Positions 1 to 9,393 are shown, numbered from the stretch's first letter. The stretch: 35,995 nt of DNA from an uncultured Clostridium sp. (GCA_930991035.1 CAKNRV010000014.1:1-35995), one strand, 5' to 3'. The notes: a model not told the origin generated them from the letters alone. Numbers and translations: made by a program.

Positions 1-80
1 ATTTGGGACATTTTCATATCCGATTACTTAAGACATTATCATAAACGAATGAGAACAAGTAAATATGGTTTAGTTTTTAA

Positions 81-109
81 TTGACAAAACATTGGTTTTG
101 TATTATTAT
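81..109 (+). promoter_or_regulatory. Sigma-A-type promoter for the integrase
   Basis: TTGACA at 81-86 and TATTAT at 104-109 are separated by 17 bases, the ideal spacing for the housekeeping sigma factor. Transcription would start near 116, leaving a leader of about 150 nt before the integrase ATG at 267. That long leader contains a hairpin and a possible short reading frame. Confidence 0.7.
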
Positions 110-127
110 AATTAAAAATAAAAAAGA

Positions 128-168
128 GGAAAATGTGTATTTGTATTTGCGACACAACCACATTTTCC
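128..168 (+). promoter_or_regulatory. Hairpin in the integrase leader
   Basis: GGAAAATGTG (128-137) pairs perfectly with CACATTTTCC (159-168), giving a 10-bp stem with a 21-nt loop. No T-run follows, so it does not look like an intrinsic terminator. It overlaps the start of a short candidate leader ORF, so translation of that ORF would compete with the fold. A regulatory role is inference. Confidence 0.4.
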
Positions 169-186
169 ATCACACAAACACCTTGA
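133..186 (+). CDS. Possible 17-codon leader peptide upstream of the integrase
   Basis: An ATG at 133 opens a 17-codon frame ending in TGA at 184-186. The peptide reads MCICICDTTTFSITQTP, with Cys at every second position near the start. AGAGG at 125-129 could be a ribosome binding site, but only 3 nt separate it from the ATG, which is short. The frame lies inside a promoter-proximal leader and overlaps a 10-bp hairpin, the layout of translation-coupled attenuators. It may equally be chance; there is no independent evidence of translation. Confidence 0.22.
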   Translation: MCICICDTTTFSITQTP

Positions 187-266
187 AGGATATTTGCATT
201 CTTATTATATACTAATGTAAATCTCTTTTCAAGTGTTTCGTAAAAATTTGAAAGGAGATTTTTATT

Positions 267-1553
267 ATGAAAGTAAGTATTAGAAAAAATAAATTAAAAA
301 AAGGATTTAGTTATACAGTATTCGTAGATTATGGTATTGTTAATGGACATAGAAAAAGAGAAACTCTGGATACATTTACTACTAAAAAATCAGCTGAAGA
401 TTATAAAACTAAGATACAATCACAAGTAGATAACAATTCATTTGTTTATATTCCAGATATAACTTTTTCAGAAGCAATTGACGAATGGATGGAGTATTAT
501 GTAAAACCTACTTTAGATGAAACAACTATTGTTGGATATGATCTTATTAATAATAAATATTTAAAACCTTGCTTAGGACATATTCCTCTAAAAGTTTTCA
601 ATACTCCAACAGCAATAAATATAATTAATAATTACTATAAATATCTATTATATGATTTAGAAAAAGAAACATATAAAACAAAGTCAGGAGATGTAAAAAA
701 TAAAAAGAATTTATCTGTATGTAGTGTCGAACATCATAAGGCTCAAATAAGTGGAATGTTATCTTATTTTATGAAACAAGGAAAGTTAGATAGGAATATC
801 TGCATTAATACTGTAATTCCTAAAGCAACAACTACAGATGTAGTGGTTAATGATATTACTAAGTATAATAATGAAGATTTATTTGAAGAAGATGAAGGTC
901 TAACTATAGATCAAGCTGTTATGATTTTAAATATATTTATGAATACTGAATTAATGTTACCTGTTGCTATATCAATTTTCTTAGGTTTAAGAAGAAGTGA
1001 AGTTTTAGGTATTTTAAAAAGTAGATTAAATAAAGAAAAAAGGAAATTATGTATAGATAGCTCTAAAGTTCGTGCTGGTAAAAAGATTGTTTTCAAGCAT
1101 AGGATGAAGAATAAAACTTCACGTAGAATTTTGTACCTTCCTAAAATACTAATACGAATAATTGAATTAGATGAAGAAAGGCAAAAAAGAAATAGAAAAT
1201 TATACAAAGAAAATTATTATGAATCTCAGTTTCTTTGTGTTATGGATAATGGCTCTCCGATAAATCCTGATTATGTGTCAAGGACGTTTACTAGAAAATT
1301 AAATGAATTTATAAAAGAACAAAAAGAATTGGATAAAAATTTTACTTTTCCACACGTTACATATCATACTTTAAGGCATTTTAATATAAATAACTTACTT
1401 GAAAACGGAGCTTTGCTTATAGACGTTCAAAGAAATTCTGGTCATTCTGATATTCATACAACTATTAAATATACTTATGATACACTACAAAGCAAATCTG
1501 CCATTGCAGAAAAAACTGATGAAATATATAAAAATCTAATAGAAATAGGATAA
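267..1553 (+). CDS. Tyrosine recombinase (integrase) of an integrated element
   Basis: A 428-aa site-specific recombinase that would catalyse integration and excision of a mobile element. The N-terminal part (about 1-60) resembles the arm-binding AP2-like/DUF type of Tn916-family integrases, followed by a SAM-like core-binding domain (about 65-190) and the catalytic domain (about 215-420). Catalytic residues visible: Arg242 in GLRRSE, His367 and Arg370 in HTLRH, His393 in SGHSD, and Tyr402 nine residues later. Length is full. The start is supported by AAAGGAG about 10 nt upstream and by a TTGACA promoter at 81. The gene ends about 115 bp from the 3' end of a tRNA-Gln gene, the usual position for an integrase whose element entered the tRNA 3' end. 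The remainder of the element lies outside the window to the left. No excisionase is visible. Confidence 0.93.
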   Translation: MKVSIRKNKLKKGFSYTVFVDYGIVNGHRKRETLDTFTTKKSAEDYKTKIQSQVDNNSFVYIPDITFSEAIDEWMEYYVKPTLDETTIVGYDLINNKYLKPCLGHIPLKVFNTPTAINIINNYYKYLLYDLEKETYKTKSGDVKNKKNLSVCSVEHHKAQISGMLSYFMKQGKLDRNICINTVIPKATTTDVVVNDITKYNNEDLFEEDEGLTIDQAVMILNIFMNTELMLPVAISIFLGLRRSEVLGILKSRLNKEKRKLCIDSSKVRAGKKIVFKHRMKNKTSRRILYLPKILIRIIELDEERQKRNRKLYKENYYESQFLCVMDNGSPINPDYVSRTFTRKLNEFIKEQKELDKNFTFPHVTYHTLRHFNINNLLENGALLIDVQRNSGHSDIHTTIKYTYDTLQSKSAIAEKTDEIYKNLIEIG

Positions 1554-1589
1554 CCCCTATTTCTATTTTTTTCTATTCCTTGCTTGTAA

Positions 1590-1615
1590 TTTGGACAAGT
1601 TTTGGACAAGTTTGG
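1590..1615. repeat. Tandem TTTGGACAAG repeats between integrase and tRNA
   Basis: TTTGGACAAG occurs at 1590-1599 and again at 1601-1610, followed by a partial third TTTGG. The 11-bp period and the position just inside the element end suit arm-type binding sites for the integrase N-terminal domain. This role is inferred from position only. Confidence 0.4.
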
Positions 1616-1632
1616 TATTTTTTCATAAAAAT

Positions 1633-1660
1633 AAGGCTTTCAAAAATTGCTGAAAGCCTT
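1633..1660 (-). terminator. Intrinsic terminator of tRNA-Gln
   Basis: AAGGCTTTCA (1633-1642) and TGAAAGCCTT (1651-1660) form a perfect 10-bp stem with an 8-nt loop. Read on the minus strand it is followed by ATTTTTATG, so it terminates the tRNA transcript. The plus-strand side has no T-run, so it is a poor terminator for the integrase. Confidence 0.7.
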
Positions 1661-1668
1661 GCTATCAC

Positions 1669-1743
1669 TGGCTGGGGTACTGTGATTCGAACACAGGAAT
1701 GTCGGAGTCAGAGTCCGATGCCTTACCGCTTGGCGATACCCCA
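1669..1743 (-). tRNA. tRNA-Gln, anticodon CUG
   Basis: A complete 75-nt cloverleaf with encoded CCA. Acceptor stem TGGGGTA/TACCCCA, D arm GCC/GGC, anticodon stem TCGGA/TCCGA with loop CTCTGAC (anticodon CTG), and T arm CTGTG-TTCGAAT-CACAG. It closely resembles the E. coli tRNA-Gln(CUG) sequence. CUG is the minor glutamine isoacceptor; a UUG isoacceptor is expected elsewhere. Its 3' end faces the integrase, making this the likely attachment target of the element. It lies downstream of eno on the same strand. Confidence 0.95.
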
Positions 1744-1808
1744 ATGTATACTTGAACAAAAGATACTAATGTTATAATTCGCAATTTTAAATACGCTATA
1801 TAAAATCC

Positions 1809-1881
1809 GTTCCATCTTGCTGGTAGATATATTTTGTATCCTCCAAGTTTTCGAATAAAAAATATATCTACCACGTGGAAC
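1809..1881. repeat. P1 palindromic element, copy 1
   Basis: A 73-bp imperfect palindrome between eno and tRNA-Gln. Outer arms GTTCCA/TGGAAC and inner arms TGGTAGATATATTTT/AAAATATATCTACCA flank an asymmetric internal loop (TCTTGC on one side, CG on the other). The same design, also 73 bp but inverted, recurs at 8122-8194, and half of it at 5782-5808. It may fold in the eno 3' region as an RNA hairpin, but the occurrence in both orientations fits a mobile palindrome better. Confidence 0.7.
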
Positions 1882-1930
1882 TACTTATATACTAAACATA
1901 ATTCTCTATTTTTAGAAATATTATATTTGT

Positions 1931-3235
<1,305 letters not shown>

Positions 3236-3269
3236 TTAAACTTCCTTTCAATGTGTTTTTTATATTCAT

Positions 3270-3394
3270 ACTTCGAAGAAGAATTAGTATATCGCTAGGA
3301 AAATGAAATAAAAATTTTTGAGATAGTACATTTAGTACATCGAAAAAATTTTTATGAAATTTGACAACGCGAGATGCTGATTATTCTTCGAAGT
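3270..3394. repeat. P2 palindromic element, copy A
   Basis: A 125-bp imperfect palindrome filling the gap between the YezG-like gene and eno. Ends: ACTTCGAAGAAGAATTA and, inverted, TTATTCTTCGAAGT. The core GAGATAGTAC-atttA-GTACATCGA lies at 3320-3343, flanked by AAAAATTTTT blocks. Its right end touches the stop codon of the upstream gene at 3394. Core orientation is plus. Confidence 0.75.
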
Positions 3395-4194
3395 TATAAA
3401 TGATTTAAAATTTGACTTCTAACTGCATTACGTTGCTCTTCAATTTGCTCTACATAAGTTTTCGGTTTGTTTTTTTGAGAAACTCTGTATAAACTTTTTA
3501 GTTTTCTTCTTCCCGAAACCTTATATGTATATTTCTGTTCTGCAAAATTTTCTTTTGCATTTCTTTCCATTTTTTGAAGTGCAGTTTCTGTAACAAATAC
3601 AGGTTCTTTCTTTTCTCTATTATAGTCTAATATCTTTTTAACTGGATTTTTATATATATTTTCAGAATAAGTTTCTATATCTGGCTTGAAGTAAATGTTT
3701 TCATTTATATACTGTTTTATCATTTTTCTTTCTTTTCTAGAAAAATATTCAATTGGCAATTTTAAATTTTGGTATTTCCACACAATGTGCCTATCCATAT
3801 TAGAATACTGAGTATTTATTAAGTTTTCATAGTTATATTCTATTTCAAACTTTAGCCCTTCTATTCTAATTGTTAGATTACTCCACAATCTATGGTTATA
3901 CTTTTTAAAAATCTCCCTAAGCTCCTTAATTTTGCTATATAGCTTTTCCACTAGTTTTATATATTCGTCTTCATTAAGGCTAAACTTATTTGGTACTTCA
4001 TAAACATTTACAGGATTCTTTTTTAGTATCCCTTTTGGGAAATAATAAAAGAACATCTCCCCTGTTTCAAACCCTTCCATTTTCTCCTGTACAGAAGCAT
4101 ATAAATATATTCTATCCCATTTTTCTGGTATAAGATAAAATAATTGTTTCTGTAATTCAGAGTAAACTTTCCTTATCTCTGAATTTTTAATCAT
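3394..4194 (-). CDS. YezG/DUF600-like immunity-type protein with extra C-terminal region
   Basis: A 266-aa protein whose first 160 or so residues resemble the YezG (DUF600) family: an early aromatic IPEKWDRIYLYA stretch, FFYYFP, a long charged helix, then LWSNLTIRIE and FEIEYNYENL. In Bacillus, YezG is the antitoxin/immunity partner of the LXG-domain nuclease YeeF. The C-terminal 100 residues are lysine-rich, lack a recognisable domain and are not part of the usual YezG length. No toxin gene is nearby; instead it sits 14 bp after gpmI and before eno. Its own strong GGAGG lies 6 nt before the ATG. Family assignment is from motif memory, and a role in immunity here is not shown. Confidence 0.6.
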   Translation of the reverse strand: MIKNSEIRKVYSELQKQLFYLIPEKWDRIYLYASVQEKMEGFETGEMFFYYFPKGILKKNPVNVYEVPNKFSLNEDEYIKLVEKLYSKIKELREIFKKYNHRLWSNLTIRIEGLKFEIEYNYENLINTQYSNMDRHIVWKYQNLKLPIEYFSRKERKMIKQYINENIYFKPDIETYSENIYKNPVKKILDYNREKKEPVFVTETALQKMERNAKENFAEQKYTYKVSGRRKLKSLYRVSQKNKPKTYVEQIEEQRNAVRSQILNHL

Positions 4195-4208
4195 AAATTC
4201 CTCCAGTC

Positions 4209-5741
4209 CTATTCTACTATAATACTCTCTCCTGTCATTTCTTCTGGTTTTTCTAATCCCATTAATTTTAACATAGTTGGTGCTAAGTCTGCAAGTTTTC
4301 CTTCCTTTAACTTAACATCTTCTTTTCCTACTAATATTAATGGTACTGGATTAGTTGTATGTGCAGTATGAGGTTCACCTGTTTTATAATCTAGCATTTG
4401 CTCTGCATTTCCGTGGTCTGCAGTTATAATTAAAACACCCTCGTTTGCATTTATTGCTTCTACAACTCTTCCTACACATTCGTCTATTGTTTCTATTGCT
4501 TTTATTGCTGCATCTAAGTTTCCTGTATGACCTACCATATCTGGGTTAGCATAATTTAGAATTATGCAATCATATTTTCTAGAGTTTATTGCTTCCACTA
4601 CTTTATCTGTAACTTCAACAGCACTCATTTCTGGCTTTAAGTCATAAGTTTCTACTTTTGGAGATGGTACCAATATTCTATCTTCTCCTGGATATTGTTT
4701 TTCTTCTCCTCCATTAAAGAAAAATGTTACGTGAGCATATTTTTCTGTTTCTGCTATTCTTAATTGTGTTAAACCTTTTTTGCTTATATATTCTCCAAAT
4801 GTGTTTTTTAATGTTTCTGGTTTGAATGCAATTTTTACATTTGGCATTGTTTCGTCATATTGTGTAAAACATACATAGTCAAGATCCATTTTTTTAGTTG
4901 GGAATTCATTAAAGTCTTTATCTACAATTGCTCTTGTAATTTCTCTTGCTCTATCTGGTCTAAAATTGAAGAATATTACAGAATCATTTTCTTCTATTTT
5001 AGCTATTGGTTCATTGTTTGGGTTAGTTATAACTGTTGGTTGGGCAAACTCGTCAAAAACTTCCTTTTGATATGAACCTTCTATTGCAGAGATTGCTGAT
5101 GTGCATTTTATTCCTTCGCCATTTACGATTGCATCATAAGCTTTTTGAACTCTATTCCATCTTTTATCTCTATCCATAGCATAAAATCTACCAGACATTG
5201 AAGCTATTTTTCCAACACCTTTTTCTTTCATTTTTTCTTCAAGCTTCATTATATAGCTTTCACCTGATGTTGGTGGAGTGTCTCTACCATCCATAAAGCA
5301 GTGAACATATACATCCTCAAAATCCTTTCTTTTTGCAAGCTCTAGCACAGCAAACAAATGACGTATGTGGCTATGTACTCCTCCATCAGAAAGTAATCCT
5401 AGTATGTGTAATTTCGAATTATGTTTTTTACAATTTTCTATTGCCTCTACTAATTCTGGATTACTGAAGAAATCTCCATCCTCTATTGATTTAGTAATTC
5501 TAGTTAACTCTTGGTAAACTATTCTACCTGCACCAATATTTGTATGTCCTACCTCAGAATTTCCCATTTGTCCATCTGGTAATCCAACATTTAATCCACT
5601 AGTGTACATCTTAGTTGTTGGGCATATTTTCATAAGTTTATCAATATTAGGTGTATTGGCTAATTTTACAGCATTTGCTTTTTCGTTTTCATTAATACCA
5701 AATCCATCTAATATCATTAGCATTGTAACTTTTTTGTCCAT
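4209..5741 (-). CDS. gpmI: Phosphoglycerate mutase, cofactor-independent
   Basis: Interconverts 3- and 2-phosphoglycerate through a phosphoserine intermediate with two metal ions. The 510 aa match the normal iPGM length. The nucleophile Ser62 lies in GNSEVGH, the first metal site is the N-terminal MLMILDGFG, and the second is at ITADHGNAEQM near the C-terminus. GGRDTP-type substrate motif appears as DGRDTPP. AAAGGATTAGG precedes the ATG. Lies between tpiA (76-bp gap with a half P1 repeat) and the YezG-like gene (14 bp), probably one transcript from the gapA promoter. Confidence 0.97.
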   Translation of the reverse strand: MDKKVTMLMILDGFGINENEKANAVKLANTPNIDKLMKICPTTKMYTSGLNVGLPDGQMGNSEVGHTNIGAGRIVYQELTRITKSIEDGDFFSNPELVEAIENCKKHNSKLHILGLLSDGGVHSHIRHLFAVLELAKRKDFEDVYVHCFMDGRDTPPTSGESYIMKLEEKMKEKGVGKIASMSGRFYAMDRDKRWNRVQKAYDAIVNGEGIKCTSAISAIEGSYQKEVFDEFAQPTVITNPNNEPIAKIEENDSVIFFNFRPDRAREITRAIVDKDFNEFPTKKMDLDYVCFTQYDETMPNVKIAFKPETLKNTFGEYISKKGLTQLRIAETEKYAHVTFFFNGGEEKQYPGEDRILVPSPKVETYDLKPEMSAVEVTDKVVEAINSRKYDCIILNYANPDMVGHTGNLDAAIKAIETIDECVGRVVEAINANEGVLIITADHGNAEQMLDYKTGEPHTAHTTNPVPLILVGKEDVKLKEGKLADLAPTMLKLMGLEKPEEMTGESIIVE

Positions 5742-5781
5742 AGGTCCTAATCCTTTCTAATTATAACTTATATACAAGTCC

Positions 5782-5808
5782 GCTCCATCTTGCTGTCACA
5801 TATATTTA
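5782..5808. repeat. Half P1 palindrome
   Basis: The stretch beginning GCTCCATCTTGCTG and ending ATATATTTAG matches the long arm of the P1 elements at 1809 and 8122, including the unpaired TCTTGC. No complementary arm follows: the tpiA stop codon begins 10 bp later. It looks like a P1 copy truncated by deletion in the gpmI-tpiA gap. Confidence 0.55.
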
Positions 5809-5817
5809 GCTATAATT

Positions 5818-6570
5818 TTATTTATTATAATTTACAATCTTTGAGAACTCTTCTACTTTTAGACTTGCGCCTCCTACAAGGCCTCCGTCTATGTCTGACA
5901 TAGAAAATAGTTCTTTGGCGTTTGAAGCTTTTACACTTCCGCCATATTGTATTATAACTCCATTTGATACGTTTTGTCCATAGATATTTGCTATTTTTTC
6001 TCTAATTGTTTTAATCATATTGTTTGCATCCTCTGATGTTGCAGTTTTTCCAGTTCCAATTGCCCAAATTGGTTCATAAGCAATTATTGTATTTTGAACT
6101 TGCTCGTTAGTTAATCCTTCTAAATCTTTTTCGATTTGAGTTGTTACTATTTCTTCTGCCTTTCCAACTTCTCTTTGTTCTAGAGTTTCTCCCACACATA
6201 CGATTGGTTTTAATCCATACTTAAAAGCTGCTTTAAGTTTTTTGTTTACTGTTTCATCAGTTTCTGCAAAATATTGTCTTCTTTCAGAATGACCTATAAT
6301 TACATATTCTACGCCAATAGCTTTAAGCATTTTTCCAGATACTTCACCAGTATAAGCTCCATTATTCTCCCAGTGCATATTTTGCGCACCTATCTTTATA
6401 TTAGTATTTTGTGCAGTAAGTAATGCATAAAATAAATCTGTGTAAGGAACGCAAAGTACTACTTCATTTTCTGTATCCTTTACAAGTGGCTCTAACTCAC
6501 TTATAAATCTTATGGCTTCATCTGGAAGCATATTCATTTTCCAATTTCCAGCAATAACTTTTTTTCTCAT
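5818..6570 (-). CDS. tpiA: Triosephosphate isomerase
   Basis: Interconverts dihydroxyacetone phosphate and glyceraldehyde 3-phosphate. I place the start at the ATG at 6570 (MRKKVIAGNWKMN), preceded by GAAAGGAGAGAGG; an upstream in-frame ATG at 6627 would add 19 residues not found in the family and lies within a repeat. The resulting 250 aa are normal length. Active-site residues: Asn9 and Lys11 in GNWKM, His94 in IIGHSERR, Glu166 in AYEPIWAIGTG, and the phosphate-binding YGGSV and GLVGGAS near the end. Cytosolic (beta/alpha)8 barrel. Preceded by a triple hairpin repeat that separates it from pgk. Confidence 0.97.
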   Translation of the reverse strand: MRKKVIAGNWKMNMLPDEAIRFISELEPLVKDTENEVVLCVPYTDLFYALLTAQNTNIKIGAQNMHWENNGAYTGEVSGKMLKAIGVEYVIIGHSERRQYFAETDETVNKKLKAAFKYGLKPIVCVGETLEQREVGKAEEIVTTQIEKDLEGLTNEQVQNTIIAYEPIWAIGTGKTATSEDANNMIKTIREKIANIYGQNVSNGVIIQYGGSVKASNAKELFSMSDIDGGLVGGASLKVEEFSKIVNYNK

Positions 6571-6593
6571 TGTCCTCTCTCCTTTCTTTCTAA

Positions 6594-6700
6594 AACTTGA
6601 ACGTTTGGGACACTCCTTTTCGTTCAAGTTTTTGAACGTTTGGGACGCTCCTTTTTGTTCAAGTTTTTGAACATTTAGGAGTGTCCCTTTTGTTCAAGTT
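6594..6700. repeat. Three tandem 34-36 bp hairpin units between pgk and tpiA
   Basis: Three consecutive palindromic units, each closed by AACTTGAAC/GTTCAAGTT-type arms. In units 1 and 2 the plus-strand loop carries GGGACACTCC or GGGACGCTCC; in unit 3 it is the reverse complement, GGAGTGTCCC, so one loop is inverted relative to the others. The array fills nearly the whole pgk-tpiA gap. No T-run characteristic of a terminator follows. It may stabilise or process the polycistronic mRNA. Confidence 0.75.
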
Positions 6701-6704
6701 TCTT

Positions 6705-8018
6705 CTATTTTTCTAAAGAATTGTCTTCTTTTTGACTTTTGCTTTCACAACAAGAAGCACCTTTTGTTTTTTCTTCTTTATCGTTTAAACATACTAAGCC
6801 TGGTAATGCTTTTCCTTCTAATAATTCTAGTGATGCTCCACCACCTGTTGAAATATGTGTAAAGCTATCTTCTAGATGTAATTTCTTTATTGCGGCAACA
6901 GAGTCTCCTCCACCAACTATTGATGTTGCTTTTGTAGATGCAATTGCTTCTGCTGCTTTTTCTGTTCCTATGCTAAATTTTTCTACTTCACAAATTCCAA
7001 GTGGTCCATTCCATAAAATAGTTTTTGCATCTTTTAATTCGTCTGCAAATTGTAAAGAAGTACGTGGTCCTATGTCACATCCTTGCCATCCAGCTGGGAT
7101 TTTGTCTGAATCTACAACTTTGTCTGGTGATTTTTCTAAGAAGTCAAAGAATGCTTTTTGTTTTGCTTTTTTATCCAATGTTTCGTCTACTTCTTCTTGT
7201 ACAGGTGCTACTACTGTATCTACTGGAAGTACTAATTTTACACCTGCTTCTTGTGCTTTTTTCATAATTGTTTTTGCTTCTTCTATTTTATCCTCTTCGC
7301 AAAGTGAGTTTCCTATTTCGTATCCTTTTGCTTTTAAGAAAGTATATGCCATACCTCCGCCAATTAATATTTCGTCTACTTTATCTAATAGATTTTCTAT
7401 AACGCCTATTTTATCAGAAACTTTTGCACCACCTAAAACAGCTATAAATGGTTTTTCTGGGTGTTCCAAAGTTCCATTTAAGAAAGTAATTTCTTTATCC
7501 ATTAAGAATCCTGCAACAGCCTCGTCTACGTGGTGTGCAACACCTTCTGTTGAGCTATGTGCTCTATGTGCTGTTCCAAATGCATCATTTACATATATTC
7601 CATCTGACAAGTCAGCAAATTCTATTGATAATGTATCATCATTTTTCTCTTCTCTTGGATCAAATCTAACATTCTCTAGTAATGCAACCTCTCCATCATT
7701 TAAAGAAGATGTAATAGATTTTGCACTATCTCCAGTTACATCTTTTGCAAATTTAACATCTGTATCCAATAAATCTGTTAACTCGTCCGCAACTGGTTTT
7801 AAAGAAAACTCCTCTTTTACTTCTCCCTTTGGTCTACCCAAATGAGAGCATAGTATAACTTTTGCACCCTTATCCATCAAATATTTTATTGTAGGAAGAG
7901 CTGCTGTTATTCTTGTATTATCTGTAATTTTCCCATCTTTTAATGGTACGTTAAAATCACATCTAACTAATACTTTCTTTCCCCTAACATCAATATCTTT
8001 TACAGTTTTTTTATTCAT
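6705..8018 (-). CDS. pgk: Phosphoglycerate kinase with C-terminal tail
   Basis: Transfers phosphate from 1,3-bisphosphoglycerate to ADP, the first ATP-forming step of glycolysis. The start is taken at 8018 (MNKKTVKDI), 9 nt after AAGGA; the ATG three codons earlier would abut the ribosome binding site. Visible: RCDFNVPL near the N-terminus, SHLGRPKG, the hinge region, WNGPLG and the nucleotide-binding GGGDSVAA, then STGGGASLELLEG. The predicted 437 aa exceed the usual 390-400. The excess is a lysine-rich insert around DETLDKKAKQKAFFDFLEKS and a hydrophilic tail of about 25 residues after the usual C-terminal LNDK, including a Cys-Cys pair. Enzyme identity is certain; tail function is unknown. 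Confidence 0.97.
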   Translation of the reverse strand: MNKKTVKDIDVRGKKVLVRCDFNVPLKDGKITDNTRITAALPTIKYLMDKGAKVILCSHLGRPKGEVKEEFSLKPVADELTDLLDTDVKFAKDVTGDSAKSITSSLNDGEVALLENVRFDPREEKNDDTLSIEFADLSDGIYVNDAFGTAHRAHSSTEGVAHHVDEAVAGFLMDKEITFLNGTLEHPEKPFIAVLGGAKVSDKIGVIENLLDKVDEILIGGGMAYTFLKAKGYEIGNSLCEEDKIEEAKTIMKKAQEAGVKLVLPVDTVVAPVQEEVDETLDKKAKQKAFFDFLEKSPDKVVDSDKIPAGWQGCDIGPRTSLQFADELKDAKTILWNGPLGICEVEKFSIGTEKAAEAIASTKATSIVGGGDSVAAIKKLHLEDSFTHISTGGGASLELLEGKALPGLVCLNDKEEKTKGASCCESKSQKEDNSLEK

Positions 8019-8058
8019 AAAAATCATCCTTTCTATATTTTCTCACTTTCCGTTCAAT

Positions 8059-8237
8059 AAAAGTTACAATTCACATCATTACTGTTAAAAAGAAGCTATA
8101 ATACAATGTTGCGCTAACGTAGTTCCACGTGTTAGATATATTTTCTCTTCGAATGCTTGAAGAAGATAAAATATATCTAACAGCAAGATGGAACAAACTT
8201 TAAACAAATAATTTATAAGCTGTGAATTGTAACTTTT
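8059..8237. repeat. 179-bp nested palindrome filling the pgk-gapA gap (contains P1 copy 2)
   Basis: A perfect 17-bp terminal inverted repeat, AAAAGTTACAATTCACA at 8059-8075 and its complement at 8221-8237, encloses a complete 73-bp P1 palindrome at 8122-8194. The P1 arms here read TGTTAGATATATTTT, with a T where copy 1 has a G and a compensating change in the opposite arm. The size and terminal repeats are those of a miniature inverted-repeat element; no transposase is inside. A sequence close to the terminal repeat (GTTACAATTCACAG) recurs at 20494-20507. Confidence 0.75.
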
Positions 8238-8245
8238 AAAATTTT

Positions 8246-9259
<1,014 letters not shown>

Positions 9260-9292
9260 CTATCTATTTACGCTTTTTGCGTATGTTAGTTC

Positions 9293-9310
9293 TGTTTAGT
9301 TTCCTAAACA
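9293..9310. promoter_or_regulatory. Palindrome at the gapA transcription start (putative operator)
   Basis: TGTTTAG-TTTC-CTAAACA is a perfect 7-bp inverted repeat whose distal edge coincides with the predicted +1 of the gapA promoter. A site here could be bound by a repressor, or form a 5' hairpin protecting the mRNA. It does not match the Rex consensus well. A smaller CGC-TTTTT-GCG hairpin follows at 9271-9281. Confidence 0.4.
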
Positions 9311-9315
9311 TACAT

Positions 9316-9344
9316 ATTTTATATCATATTGGCATATTTTTCAA
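9316..9344 (-). promoter_or_regulatory. Promoter of the gapA glycolytic operon
   Basis: On the minus strand TTGAAA (9344-9339) and TAAAAT (9321-9316) are separated by exactly 17 bases. The leader to the gapA ATG is about 60 nt and includes a palindrome at the predicted start site. Confidence 0.7.
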
Positions 9345-9365
9345 GTAATTTGGTAATATTTTCTG

Positions 9366-9393
9366 AACAAAAGTGAAAATTAAAAATTTTCAC
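9366..9393 (-). terminator. Intrinsic terminator downstream of tnpB
   Basis: GTGAAAATT (9373-9381) and AATTTTCAC (9385-9393) form a 9-bp stem with a 3-nt loop. Read on the minus strand the stem is followed by TTTTGTTC. It stops tnpB and any guide-RNA transcript before the gapA promoter. Confidence 0.55.

Noticed and set aside
1665..1874. 69-codon minus-strand frame across tRNA-Gln
   Set aside because: It runs through the tRNA and a P1 palindrome; no ribosome binding site and no protein-like composition.
1809..1881. Riboswitch upstream of tRNA-Gln
   Set aside because: The hairpin occurs in both orientations elsewhere and matches no riboswitch core I know; a dispersed palindrome explains it better.
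6594..6700. CRISPR array
   Set aside because: The three repeats are palindromic tandem units without spacers; the P2 copies are dispersed, not arrayed. No cas genes are present.
6739..7845. 368-codon plus-strand open frame
   Set aside because: It is the antisense of pgk; its composition (Ser/Phe-rich) is that of a mirrored coding frame and it has no ribosome binding site. Other long plus-strand frames opposite tnpB, secY, recD2 and the ribosomal genes were rejected for the same reason.
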